From: Burkholderiales bacterium
GTDB lineage: Bacteria; Actinomycetota; Thermoleophilia; Gaiellales; Gaiellaceae
Direction of reading: 5' to 3'
Assembly: GCA_025935595.1 (NCBI GenBank)
Contig: JAICUZ010000049.1
Coordinates: forward strand, 1 to 12,187
DNA length: 12,187 nt
Every line of letters begins with the position of its first letter. Within the stretch, counting starts at the first letter, position 1. Under the pieces are notes generated by a model that had not been told where the DNA came from, ran no database searches, and saw nothing but the letters and a program-made list of their open reading frames with translations. Below, piece after piece: positions 1 through 6,765 of the stretch. The position numbers and the translations under genes were made by a program.

Positions 1-438
1 AGGGTCGTGCGCAAGCACCGCATCATCGAGCGGCTGCTGACCGACTTCATGGGCTACACGGCCGGCGAGGCGCACGTGCACGCCGATGAGCTCGGCGGGA
101 CGTTCACCGACGAGATGATCGAGCGGATCGACGAGAAGCTCGGCCATCCCGAGCGCTGCCCGCACGGCTGGCCGGTCGATCCCGACGTCGAGCAGGAGGA
201 GAATCGCGAGCTCGAGCCGCTCTCCGATGTGCCCGCGGGCGCCTCGGCGACGATCGTGCGACTCGCCGAGCACGACGGCGAGCTCCTGCACTGGTTCTAC
301 GACGAGGGTCTCGTTCCCGGCGAGGTGGTGGAGCTGCGCGCAGCGGAGCCCGCCGCGGGGCAGTTCCGGGTCGCGGTCGGGGGCGTGGAGAAGGCGATCG
401 GCGAGAAGGCCGCCGGCGGCCTCTTCGTGCGGCGCTAG
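1..438 (+). CDS. DtxR/MntR-family metal-dependent transcriptional regulator, 3' part
   Basis: This is the C-terminal part of an iron/manganese-dependent repressor; the reading frame is open at base 1, so the DNA-binding winged helix lies outside the window. The visible part holds the dimerisation/metal-binding domain (HRIIERLL near the start, the GHPERCPHG signature of the family around residues 46-54 counted from base 7) and then a FeoA/SH3-like C-terminal domain from about residue 67 to the stop (TAG, 436-438). Family members sense Fe2+ or Mn2+ and repress uptake genes. By ungapped comparison with Corynebacterium DtxR, the ancillary-site ligands His79, Glu83 and His98 are kept, but Glu105-His106 of the primary site correspond to Gly-Gly. 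It may therefore respond poorly or differently to metal (inference). The GTG at base 7 is internal, not the start. It is convergent with metK; its target genes cannot be told from here. Confidence 0.9.
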   Translation, partial: RVVRKHRIIERLLTDFMGYTAGEAHVHADELGGTFTDEMIERIDEKLGHPERCPHGWPVDPDVEQEENRELEPLSDVPAGASATIVRLAEHDGELLHWFYDEGLVPGEVVELRAAEPAAGQFRVAVGGVEKAIGEKAAGGLFVRR

Positions 439-650
439 GAGTCTTTTCCCGACCTGGCCGCGGGATCTTCCCGCCGTAGCACGTTCTCCACAGCCGGTCG
501 TCCACGCCGGCCGGGGGCCGCGGCGGGGAATCCACCTCTGAGCGACCCACGGACATGGCTCTCGTGTGGATGCGCTTCAACGGTGCCTGGCACCAGACGG
601 GGCTCGACCAGCCTCGTCCGCGCGGTGAGCTTTGTGTCGTCCGCTCGGGG
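439..650. other. Convergent intergenic region with two small hairpins
   Basis: This 212-bp stretch separates the 3' ends of the regulator gene and metK. Two short perfect hairpins are visible: GCGGGA-TCT-TCCCGC at 460-474 and GGTGC-CTG-GCACC at 582-594. Neither is followed by a T-run on either strand, so canonical intrinsic terminators are not supported; they may still serve as U-tract-less termination or mRNA 3'-end structures. I see no credible small gene here: the open frames crossing it are continuations of antisense frames of the neighbours. Confidence 0.4.
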
Positions 651-1907
651 CTAGTCGACTGCGGTCGGCCGGCGGTCGGCGAGGCCCGCTGCGGCGCGGA
701 GCGCGGAGGCCTTGTCCGTCCGCTCCCAGGTGAAGTCGTGCTCCTCGCGGCCGAAGTGGCCGTACGCAGCCGTCTTCGCGTAGATCGGCCGCCTGAGATC
801 GAGGTCGCGCAGGATCGCGGCCGGGCGCAGGTCGAAGTGCTCGCCGACGAGCGACTCGATCGTCGCCACCGGCACGTTCTCCGTCCCGAACGTCTCGACG
901 AGGATCGAGAACGGCTTCGCGACGCCGATCGCGTACGCCACCTGGATCTGGCAGCGGTCGGCGAGACCCGCCGCGACGACGTTCTTCGCGACGTACCGGG
1001 CCGCGTACGCCGCCGACCGATCGACCTTCGTCGGGTCCTTGCCGGAGAACGCGCCGCCGCCGTGAGGCGCAGCACCCCCATACGTGTCGACAATGATCTT
1101 CCGCCCCGTCAGGCCGGTGTCCCCCATCGGGCCGCCGATCACGAATTTTCCGGTCGGGTTCACGTACACGAATCCCGGCTGCTCCAGCCGCGCCTCGTCG
1201 TAGAGGTCGCGGGGGAGAATTGGCCGCAAGACGTGCTCGACCAGGTCGGGCTTGATCATCGTCTCGGCGTCGAGCCCTTCGCGGTGCTGCGTCGAGATGA
1301 GGACGCGCTCGATCTCGACCGGCCTCTGCCGTCCGTCGGCGTCGACCTCGTACCGCACCGACACCTGCGCCTTGCCGTCCGGGCGCAGATACGGAAGCAC
1401 GTCGGCCTTGCGCACCTCCGACAGGCGTTTCGCGATGCGGTGCGCCAGCATGATCGGCAGCGGCATCAGTTCGCGCGTCTCGTTGGACGCGTACCCGAAC
1501 ATCATCCCCTGGTCGCCGGCGCCGATCCGGTCCAGCGGATCGTCGTCACCGGGATCGTGCTGGAGCTCGTACGCCGTGTCGACACCCTGCGCGATGTCGG
1601 GCGACTGCTCGTCCAGCGTGACGATGACGCCGCACGTCTCCGCGTCGAACCCGTACTTCGCGCGCGTGTAGCCGATGTTGCGCACCGTCTCGCGCGCGAT
1701 CCGCGGGATGTCGATGTACTCCGACGTCGTCAACTCGCCGGCAACGACGATCAGGCCGGTCGTGATCAAGGTCTCGCAGGCGACGCGGCTCTCGGGGTCG
1801 TTCGTGAGCGCGGCGTCGAGAACGGCGTCCGAGATCTGGTCGGAGATCTTGTCCGGGTGACCCTCGGTCACCGACTCGGACGTGAAGAGGAAGGTCCGGG
1901 CAGCCAC
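651..1907 (-). CDS. metK: S-adenosylmethionine synthetase (methionine adenosyltransferase)
   Basis: MetK makes S-adenosylmethionine from methionine and ATP in the cytoplasm, releasing phosphate and pyrophosphate. The 418-residue product carries the family signatures in order: GHPDK at residues 16-20 (ATP/metal site), GAGDQGMMFGYA at 129-140, and the glycine-rich GGGAFSGKDPTKVDRS at 283-298, which is the phosphate-binding loop. Length is slightly above the approximately 384 residues of the E. coli enzyme, in the usual actinobacterial range. The start is GTG at 1905-1907, chosen because the conserved MAARTFLFTSESVTEGHPDK start follows at once and CTGAGG lies just upstream. It is the last gene of the minus-strand block, 23 nt after the lipoprotein gene. 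I looked for a SAM riboswitch upstream; the short gap leaves no room. Confidence 0.98.
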   Translation of the reverse strand: MAARTFLFTSESVTEGHPDKISDQISDAVLDAALTNDPESRVACETLITTGLIVVAGELTTSEYIDIPRIARETVRNIGYTRAKYGFDAETCGVIVTLDEQSPDIAQGVDTAYELQHDPGDDDPLDRIGAGDQGMMFGYASNETRELMPLPIMLAHRIAKRLSEVRKADVLPYLRPDGKAQVSVRYEVDADGRQRPVEIERVLISTQHREGLDAETMIKPDLVEHVLRPILPRDLYDEARLEQPGFVYVNPTGKFVIGGPMGDTGLTGRKIIVDTYGGAAPHGGGAFSGKDPTKVDRSAAYAARYVAKNVVAAGLADRCQIQVAYAIGVAKPFSILVETFGTENVPVATIESLVGEHFDLRPAAILRDLDLRRPIYAKTAAYGHFGREEHDFTWERTDKASALRAAAGLADRRPTAVD

Positions 1908-1930
1908 TGGCGCCTCAGGGTACCGCAGGG

Positions 1931-3328
1931 TTACGACGTCTTGACGTACGCGACGAGCGTCTGCACGCCGCCCTCGGTCGAGCCGAAGAGCAGCGCCGAG
2001 CGCAGCGGACGCAGGTTGTTCTCGACCTCCGGCGGCAGGTTCTGGTTCGCGAGCTGGGCGAACCCGGACAGCGCCGGGAGTGCGTCCTTGATGTCGACGT
2101 ACATGAACCCCTGGCTGCTGTCGCTCATCCCCGCGCCCTCTTTCGCCTCCTTGAAGACCGCGTCTCCGCTCAGCCGCCCGACGCTTCCCTTGAGCTCGGC
2201 GAGCGCGTTGCTGCTGTCGGTGACGACGAGCTGGCCGTCGTTGACGCCGAAGTAGAGCGCGATCGGACCGAGATCCAGCTTGCTCAGCGTCCCCCCGTCC
2301 ACCTGCGTCGGAACGGGCTGCGCCCCGTTCGCGAAGCGGGCGAGCAGCGCGCCGATCGCCGCGGCCGCGGGCCTCGGCTGTGCGGGCCGCGCCGCGATCG
2401 TCACCTCGGGAAGCGGGATGCCGGGCCGCACATACGCGATCACGGGGCCGTTCAGCGCGGAGACGAGCGCCGGCAGGTCGACACCGATCTGCTGCCCGAG
2501 AACCGACAGCTGCTCCTGTGCGCTCGCAGGGACCGTCGTTCCGCCGCCCTGGAGCGCGAGCGCGAGGATCGAGCCGGCCGGGATCTTGTCGGCCAACGCG
2601 TTGCCCGACGGGATCGTCTTCGCGCTCTTCGATCTCGCGTGCACCTCGAGCTTGAACGCGCCGTCTTCCGAGGCCAGCGAACCGGCGACCCAGTTCGCTG
2701 CGGCGAACGAGTTGAGCGACCCCGCGGATTGGCCGAGACCCGACGTCGCCGCGCCGAGCGCCGTCTGCGCGCCCGCCGACGACGCGTAGAAGCGCGCGAC
2801 CGCATCGCCGTCAGCGGGAATGGTCTTGATTGCCGCTTGGTAGGCAGGGTCGTCCGCGATGCTGCTCCCCGACTGCTTCGTGAAGGCATCGAGCGTCGCC
2901 TGGTTGTCCGCAAACACCGTCCAGCCCTTCATCGTCGTGTGCTTCGCGGAGCTCTTGTCGAGCTGCGCGTCGAACGCCTTCTCGTCGCTCGGCTCGGCAA
3001 GGCCGACGGTCTGTGGCTGCCCGTTCACCTTGATCACGGCGATGTCGACCTCCGACCCTGCAGAAGACGTCAGTGCGTTGAAGTCGACACCGCTCTGCGT
3101 GATCGAAGCGCGCAGCTGCTGCTCCGCCCGCGGCTCGATCGGGAACTTCTTCAGGATCTTCAGCGCGCTTGCGACCTGCCCGGACGAGGTGTCTGTATCG
3201 ATGGTCGCGAACGCGAGCGCGTCGCCGGGGACGAGCGAGTCGGCATCGCTCGCCGCGCTTCCCCCTCCTCCACCGCAGCCCGCCGCGAGCACGGCGACGA
3301 CGGCGACCCCGGCCAGACGGACCCTCAT
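1931..3328 (-). CDS. Putative secreted lipoprotein, DUF3352-like
   Basis: Function unknown. The 465-residue product starts with a lipoprotein signal peptide: Arg2/Arg4, a hydrophobic Leu5-Leu14 core, and the lipobox-like LAAGC with Cys18 as the probable lipidated residue, followed by a flexible poly-Gly/Ser tether. The rest resembles the actinobacterial DUF3352 group: a GDALAFATID-like segment early in the mature protein, long Ala/Ser/Gly-rich amphipathic stretches, and a second half with a related pattern (DLGPIALYFGVNDGQLVVTD; SQGFMYVDIKDALP). No catalytic motif is seen. The start at 3328 is chosen over the much longer open frame reaching 4270 because the signal peptide begins exactly there and the upstream frame is antisense-shifted through gpsA. 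AGGAT lies about 10 nt upstream. It begins 11 nt after gpsA and ends 23 nt before metK, so it is probably co-transcribed. The family name is recalled, not searched. Confidence 0.8.
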   Translation of the reverse strand: MRVRLAGVAVVAVLAAGCGGGGGSAASDADSLVPGDALAFATIDTDTSSGQVASALKILKKFPIEPRAEQQLRASITQSGVDFNALTSSAGSEVDIAVIKVNGQPQTVGLAEPSDEKAFDAQLDKSSAKHTTMKGWTVFADNQATLDAFTKQSGSSIADDPAYQAAIKTIPADGDAVARFYASSAGAQTALGAATSGLGQSAGSLNSFAAANWVAGSLASEDGAFKLEVHARSKSAKTIPSGNALADKIPAGSILALALQGGGTTVPASAQEQLSVLGQQIGVDLPALVSALNGPVIAYVRPGIPLPEVTIAARPAQPRPAAAAIGALLARFANGAQPVPTQVDGGTLSKLDLGPIALYFGVNDGQLVVTDSSNALAELKGSVGRLSGDAVFKEAKEGAGMSDSSQGFMYVDIKDALPALSGFAQLANQNLPPEVENNLRPLRSALLFGSTEGGVQTLVAYVKTS

Positions 3329-3339
3329 CGCGTCTGATC

Positions 3340-4212
3340 CTACTCTTCGGTCGGACGGCGTCCCATGAGGCTCGCCGCGAGCTCGTGCAGCGGCTGTCCT
3401 TCCAGGATGTGGCAGACGCCTTCTGTGATCGGTAGCTCGACGCCGATGCGGTGCGACACGTCGCGCAGCACCGGCGCCGTCGTGAGCCCCTCGACGGCCT
3501 GGCCGATCTCCGAACGGGCCGCCTCGGGTGTCGCGCCGCGGGCGATCAGCTCGCCGGCCCGCCGGTTGCGCCCGCTCGGGTGGAAGCAGCTGACCATCAG
3601 GTCGCCCATCCCGGCAAGACCGGAGAACGTCTCGGGCTCTGCGCCGAACGCCTCGCCGAGCCGAGCCATCTCGACGAGCCCGCGTGTGATCAGCGCCGCC
3701 TTCGCGTTGTCTCCGAGCCCGAGCCCGTCGACCCCGCCGGCCGCGAGCGCGATCACGTTCTTCGCAGCGCCGCAGAGCTCGACGCCGACGACGTCGTCGT
3801 TGACGTAGACGCGGAACGCGCGTGAATTGAACGCCTCCTGAAGCCGGAGCGCGAGCTGCTCGTCCTGCGACGCAATCACCGTCGCACCCGGCAAGCCCGC
3901 GAGCACCTCCTCCGCCATGTTCGGGCCTGACAGCACTGCGACGGGACGATCGTGCACCAGCGTCGAAAGGCGTTCGCCGGTCGCCGGATCGAGCCCCTTC
4001 GCGAGCGAGACGATCGGCGCTTTGCCGCCGACGTGCTCGAGCACCTCGCGGAACGCGTGACTGGGCACCGCCAGGACGACCAGATCCGCCTCGGCGTACG
4101 GCGCGTCGTCGAGCGTGTCGCGCCGCGCCACGAAGACGTCGTGCCCGCGCTCGCGCAGCAGGTGTGCGACCGCAGTCCCCCACGCACCTGCACCGACGAC
4201 GACCGCGCGCAC
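3340..4212 (-). CDS. gpsA: NAD(P)H-dependent glycerol-3-phosphate dehydrogenase, shortened Rossmann domain
   Basis: GpsA reduces dihydroxyacetone phosphate to sn-glycerol 3-phosphate, the backbone for phospholipids. Visible motifs: GAGAWG nucleotide-binding loop at residues 7-12, VPSHAF at 49-54, AKGLD with Lys72, SGPNMAEE at 95-102, GAAKN with the probable catalytic Lys151, GLAGMGDL at 198-205, GRNRR at 214-218 and VEG at 240-242. The product is only 290 residues against about 330 in most bacteria; nearly all the deficit lies between Arg30/Arg31 and Ala42, where roughly 27 residues that normally include an N-x-x-YLP-like segment are absent. The frame is continuous. The start is GTG at 4210-4212, overlapping the der stop as TAGTG, which suggests translational coupling. 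PlsC encoded two genes upstream uses the product of this pathway. Confidence 0.95.
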   Translation of the reverse strand: MRAVVVGAGAWGTAVAHLLRERGHDVFVARRDTLDDAPYAEADLVVLAVPSHAFREVLEHVGGKAPIVSLAKGLDPATGERLSTLVHDRPVAVLSGPNMAEEVLAGLPGATVIASQDEQLALRLQEAFNSRAFRVYVNDDVVGVELCGAAKNVIALAAGGVDGLGLGDNAKAALITRGLVEMARLGEAFGAEPETFSGLAGMGDLMVSCFHPSGRNRRAGELIARGATPEAARSEIGQAVEGLTTAPVLRDVSHRIGVELPITEGVCHILEGQPLHELAASLMGRRPTEE

Positions 4213-5516
4213 TACGACCGCCGGCGAAAGTCGACGACGACCGGCACGCCTTCCAGCCCGAGCCGGTCACGAAGCCGGTTCTCGACCCAGTAGCCGTAGT
4301 CGCGCGTCACGAGCCCCGGATCGTTGACGGTGAACCGGAAGCGCGGCGGACGCGTCTCGACCTGCGCGCCGTAGAGCAGGTTGAGCCGGCGCTGTCCTTT
4401 CGACGGCGGCTGGCGCTCGGCCTTCAGCTCGGCGATCAGCCGGTTGAGCTCGCCGGTCGAGATGCGCTGCACGTAGCGGTCGTACAGCTCGGCGACCTTG
4501 TCGAGCAGCCGCGTCACGCCGCGGCCGCTGACCGACGAGACGGTGATGAAGTCCGGCCGCTGGCGCAGGCGTCGCTGAAGCTCCGGCCGGATCTCTTCGA
4601 TCGTGATCTCGGAGATGTCCCATTTCGCAAGGACGATCAGCGTCGCGCAGTGCGCCTTGCGCGCAACCTCGACCGCCGTGATGTCGCCCTCGACGATCCC
4701 CTGGCTCGCATCGATCAGGACGAGAGCGACGTCGGCGCGCTTCGCGGCGTCGAGCGCGCGCAGCTCGGAGTAGTACTCGATCCCCTGCCGTTGGCTGCGC
4801 TTGCGGCGAAGGCCGGCGGTGTCGACCAGCTGGAAGGTGCGCTCGCCGCGCTCGATGACCGTGTCGATCGTGTCGCGCGTCGTGCCGGGCACTTCCGAGA
4901 CAATCGTGCGTTCCTCGCCGACGAGACGGTTGTAGAGGGACGACTTGCCCACGTTCGGCCGGCCGAGGATCGCGACCCGGATCGTCTCGTCGCCGGCCAC
5001 CGTGCGCGTCGACTCTCCGGGAAGGAGCGCGAGGATCTCGTCGAGCAGATCGCCGGTGTTGGAACCGTGAAGACCTGAGACCGGGAACGGCTCGCCGAAC
5101 CCGAGGCGATGGAACTCGAGCGCGAGCGCCTCCTGCGACGGGTCGTCGATCTTGTTCGCGAGCACGAGCACCGGCTTCTTCGACTCGCGCAGGATCTGCG
5201 CGAGCTCCTCGTCACCCGGTGTGATGCCCGCGCGTGCATCGACGACGAAGAGCACGAGGTCCGCCTCGCGAATCGCCGTGCGCGCCTGCGCCGCGATCTG
5301 CCGCGTGATCGGGCTCGGATCGGCGATGTCGACGCCGCCGGTGTCGATCAGCATGAACTCACGGCCGTTCCATTCGCACAGCAGCTCTTTGCGGTCGCGC
5401 GTCGTGCCGAATGTCTCGTGGACGACCGCCTGACGCGTTGCAGTCAGGCGGTTGACGAGCGTCGACTTGCCGACGTTCGGGAAGCCGACGATCGCAACGG
5501 TCCCGGCGAGCGTCAT
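4212..5516 (-). CDS. der: Ribosome biogenesis GTPase Der (EngA), tandem G domains
   Basis: Der is an essential double-GTPase that acts in late 50S ribosomal subunit assembly. The 434-residue protein shows both G domains and a C-terminal KH-like domain. Domain 1: G1 GFPNVGKS (11-18), GTTRD (37-41), DTGG (58-61), NKID (121-124). Domain 2: GRPNVGKS (185-192), GTTRD (211-215), DTAG (232-235), then AKWD (297-300) where N/TKxD is expected. The KH-like part runs from about 355 to the end. The size is typical. ATG at 5514-5516 overlaps the plsC stop by 4 nt (ATGA), and its own TAG overlaps the gpsA GTG by 1 nt. The Ala297 substitution in the guanine-specificity motif of domain 2 is unusual; the codon is GCG, so it is several changes away from Asn. 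Confidence 0.97.
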   Translation of the reverse strand: MTLAGTVAIVGFPNVGKSTLVNRLTATRQAVVHETFGTTRDRKELLCEWNGREFMLIDTGGVDIADPSPITRQIAAQARTAIREADLVLFVVDARAGITPGDEELAQILRESKKPVLVLANKIDDPSQEALALEFHRLGFGEPFPVSGLHGSNTGDLLDEILALLPGESTRTVAGDETIRVAILGRPNVGKSSLYNRLVGEERTIVSEVPGTTRDTIDTVIERGERTFQLVDTAGLRRKRSQRQGIEYYSELRALDAAKRADVALVLIDASQGIVEGDITAVEVARKAHCATLIVLAKWDISEITIEEIRPELQRRLRQRPDFITVSSVSGRGVTRLLDKVAELYDRYVQRISTGELNRLIAELKAERQPPSKGQRRLNLLYGAQVETRPPRFRFTVNDPGLVTRDYGYWVENRLRDRLGLEGVPVVVDFRRRS

Positions 5517-6130
5517 TGCTCGGCCCGTTCGAGCTCGTCGAACAGCTCGTGGATGCGACGCTCGATCACCGCAGTGGCCTCGCGGTAACCCTTGCCGTTC
5601 TTCGGCAGGTCGTGGAAGCGAAGCGGCTCGCCGAACGCGACCGTGCAGCGGCGGAAGTTGCCAGGCTTCCAGAACTGGGTCCCGTAGATCGCCACGGGGA
5701 TGATCGGCACCTCTTCTTGCAGCCCGACCATCGCCGCCCCCGGCTGCGCGACCCCGGGGCGCCCGCTCTTCTGCCGCGTGCCTTCGACGTACAGACCGAT
5801 GACATGTCCCGCACGCGCCTCATCGCGCATTCGTCTGACCGCCTCGCGGTCGGACGCGCCGCGGTGGATCGCGATCGCGCCGTGAAGTCGCAGGAACCCG
5901 CCGACGACGGGGTAGTTCGCGGCCTCCGCCTTCGCGACGAACCACACGGTGCGCGGCGAGAGGAGCCCCACCAGCGGAATGTCGATCCAATGCAGGTGGT
6001 TGATCGCATAGACGGCGCCGCCCGTCGTCGGCACGTTCTCGAGCCCAACCGCGCGCGCCCGTGTGAAGAGGCGGACGGGCCAGCCGATGTAGATGCGGCC
6101 GATCGCCCAGGCGACGTCGGTGGCGCTCAC
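5513..6130 (-). CDS. plsC: 1-acyl-sn-glycerol-3-phosphate acyltransferase (PlsC family)
   Basis: A 205-residue lysophospholipid acyltransferase-type protein, probably transferring an acyl chain to lysophosphatidic acid to form phosphatidic acid at the inner face of the membrane. Motif I is NHLHWID at residues 44-50, giving the catalytic His45-X4-Asp50. Motif II is represented by GAIAIHRG (84-91), motif III by VEGTR (115-119, where most members have PEGTR), and motif IV by VPIIPVAIYG (141-150). A weakly hydrophobic N-terminus (residues 5-17) may associate with the membrane. GTG start at 6128-6130 overlaps the cmk stop (GTGA); the stop overlaps der. The cmk-plsC-der order is common in actinobacteria and supports the call. 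The exact acyl acceptor cannot be proven from sequence. Confidence 0.93.
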   Translation of the reverse strand: MSATDVAWAIGRIYIGWPVRLFTRARAVGLENVPTTGGAVYAINHLHWIDIPLVGLLSPRTVWFVAKAEAANYPVVGGFLRLHGAIAIHRGASDREAVRRMRDEARAGHVIGLYVEGTRQKSGRPGVAQPGAAMVGLQEEVPIIPVAIYGTQFWKPGNFRRCTVAFGEPLRFHDLPKNGKGYREATAVIERRIHELFDELERAEQ

Positions 6131-6765
6131 TGCGTCGTCAGCGCGCGTTCGCGGATCAGTGCTTCGATCCGCGTGACGACGTCGTCGACCTCGAGATCGG
6201 TCGTGTCGATGAGCACGGCATCCTCGGCCGGCTGCATTCGCTCGCGATCCAGCTTGTCGCGTGCGCGCAGGTCGGTCGCGAGCGCGTCGGCACCGATGTC
6301 GGGGCGCTCCGCCTGGCGGCGCCGAGCGCGGATGTCGGGATCCGCCTGCAGGTAGATCTTCACCTCGGCGTCCGGCGCGACGACGGTGCCGATGTCGCGC
6401 CCCTCGATCACGACGTTTCCCTGGTGGCCGAGATCGCGCTGCCGCTCGCGCATCACCTCGCGCACGTCGTGATGACGCGCGACGACCGAGACCATGCGGT
6501 CGATTCGCGCCTGCCGGATCGCGGCGGTGACGTCGGCGCCGGCGATCGACACGCGGCCGGCATCGTCGAAGACCACCGGGTTCCGGCGCGCGAGCTCCCC
6601 GATCGGCTCCGCCTCGGCGAGGGGCAGCCCCTCCCGCATCGCGAGCCAGGTCAGCGCGCGGTACATCGCGCCCGTATCGAGGTAGCGGAAGCCGAGCCGC
6701 CCCGCGAGGTTGCGGGCGACGGTGCTCTTGCCGGCTCCGGCCGGCCCATCGATTGCGACGATCAT
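6127..6765 (-). CDS. cmk: (d)CMP kinase
   Basis: Cytidylate kinase phosphorylates CMP and dCMP with ATP, recycling CMP released by phospholipid synthesis and RNA turnover. The 212-residue protein has the P-loop GPAGAGKST at 7-15, the YLDTGAMYRALT motif at 28-39 that is highly typical of the family, EGRDIGT at 121-127 (CMP recognition), and RDKLDRER at 169-176 in the lid region. The length is near the approximately 225-residue norm. ATG at 6763-6765 overlaps the aroA stop by 4 nt (ATGA) and the stop overlaps plsC by 4 nt, so translation is likely coupled on both sides. Confidence 0.97.
   Translation of the reverse strand: MIVAIDGPAGAGKSTVARNLAGRLGFRYLDTGAMYRALTWLAMREGLPLAEAEPIGELARRNPVVFDDAGRVSIAGADVTAAIRQARIDRMVSVVARHHDVREVMRERQRDLGHQGNVVIEGRDIGTVVAPDAEVKIYLQADPDIRARRRQAERPDIGADALATDLRARDKLDRERMQPAEDAVLIDTTDLEVDDVVTRIEALIRERALTTQ

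Noticed and set aside
104..556. Minus-strand open frame downstream of metK, considered as a priA-like or small gene
   Set aside because: From the ATG at 556 it runs antisense into the metal-regulator gene, becomes Arg/Pro/Ser-rich and shows no PriA or other motif.
1908..1930. SAM riboswitch before metK
   Set aside because: Only 23 nt separate the genes, far too short for any known SAM aptamer.
555..2255. Long + strand open frame of 566 codons across metK and the lipoprotein 3' end
   Set aside because: It is antisense to metK, whose protein matches its family over full length; the frame is Arg/Val/Asp-rich and matches nothing, as expected for GC-rich shadow frames.
3329..4270. N-terminal extension of the lipoprotein frame up to 4270
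   Set aside because: It runs through gpsA in another frame; a proper lipoprotein signal peptide begins at 3328.
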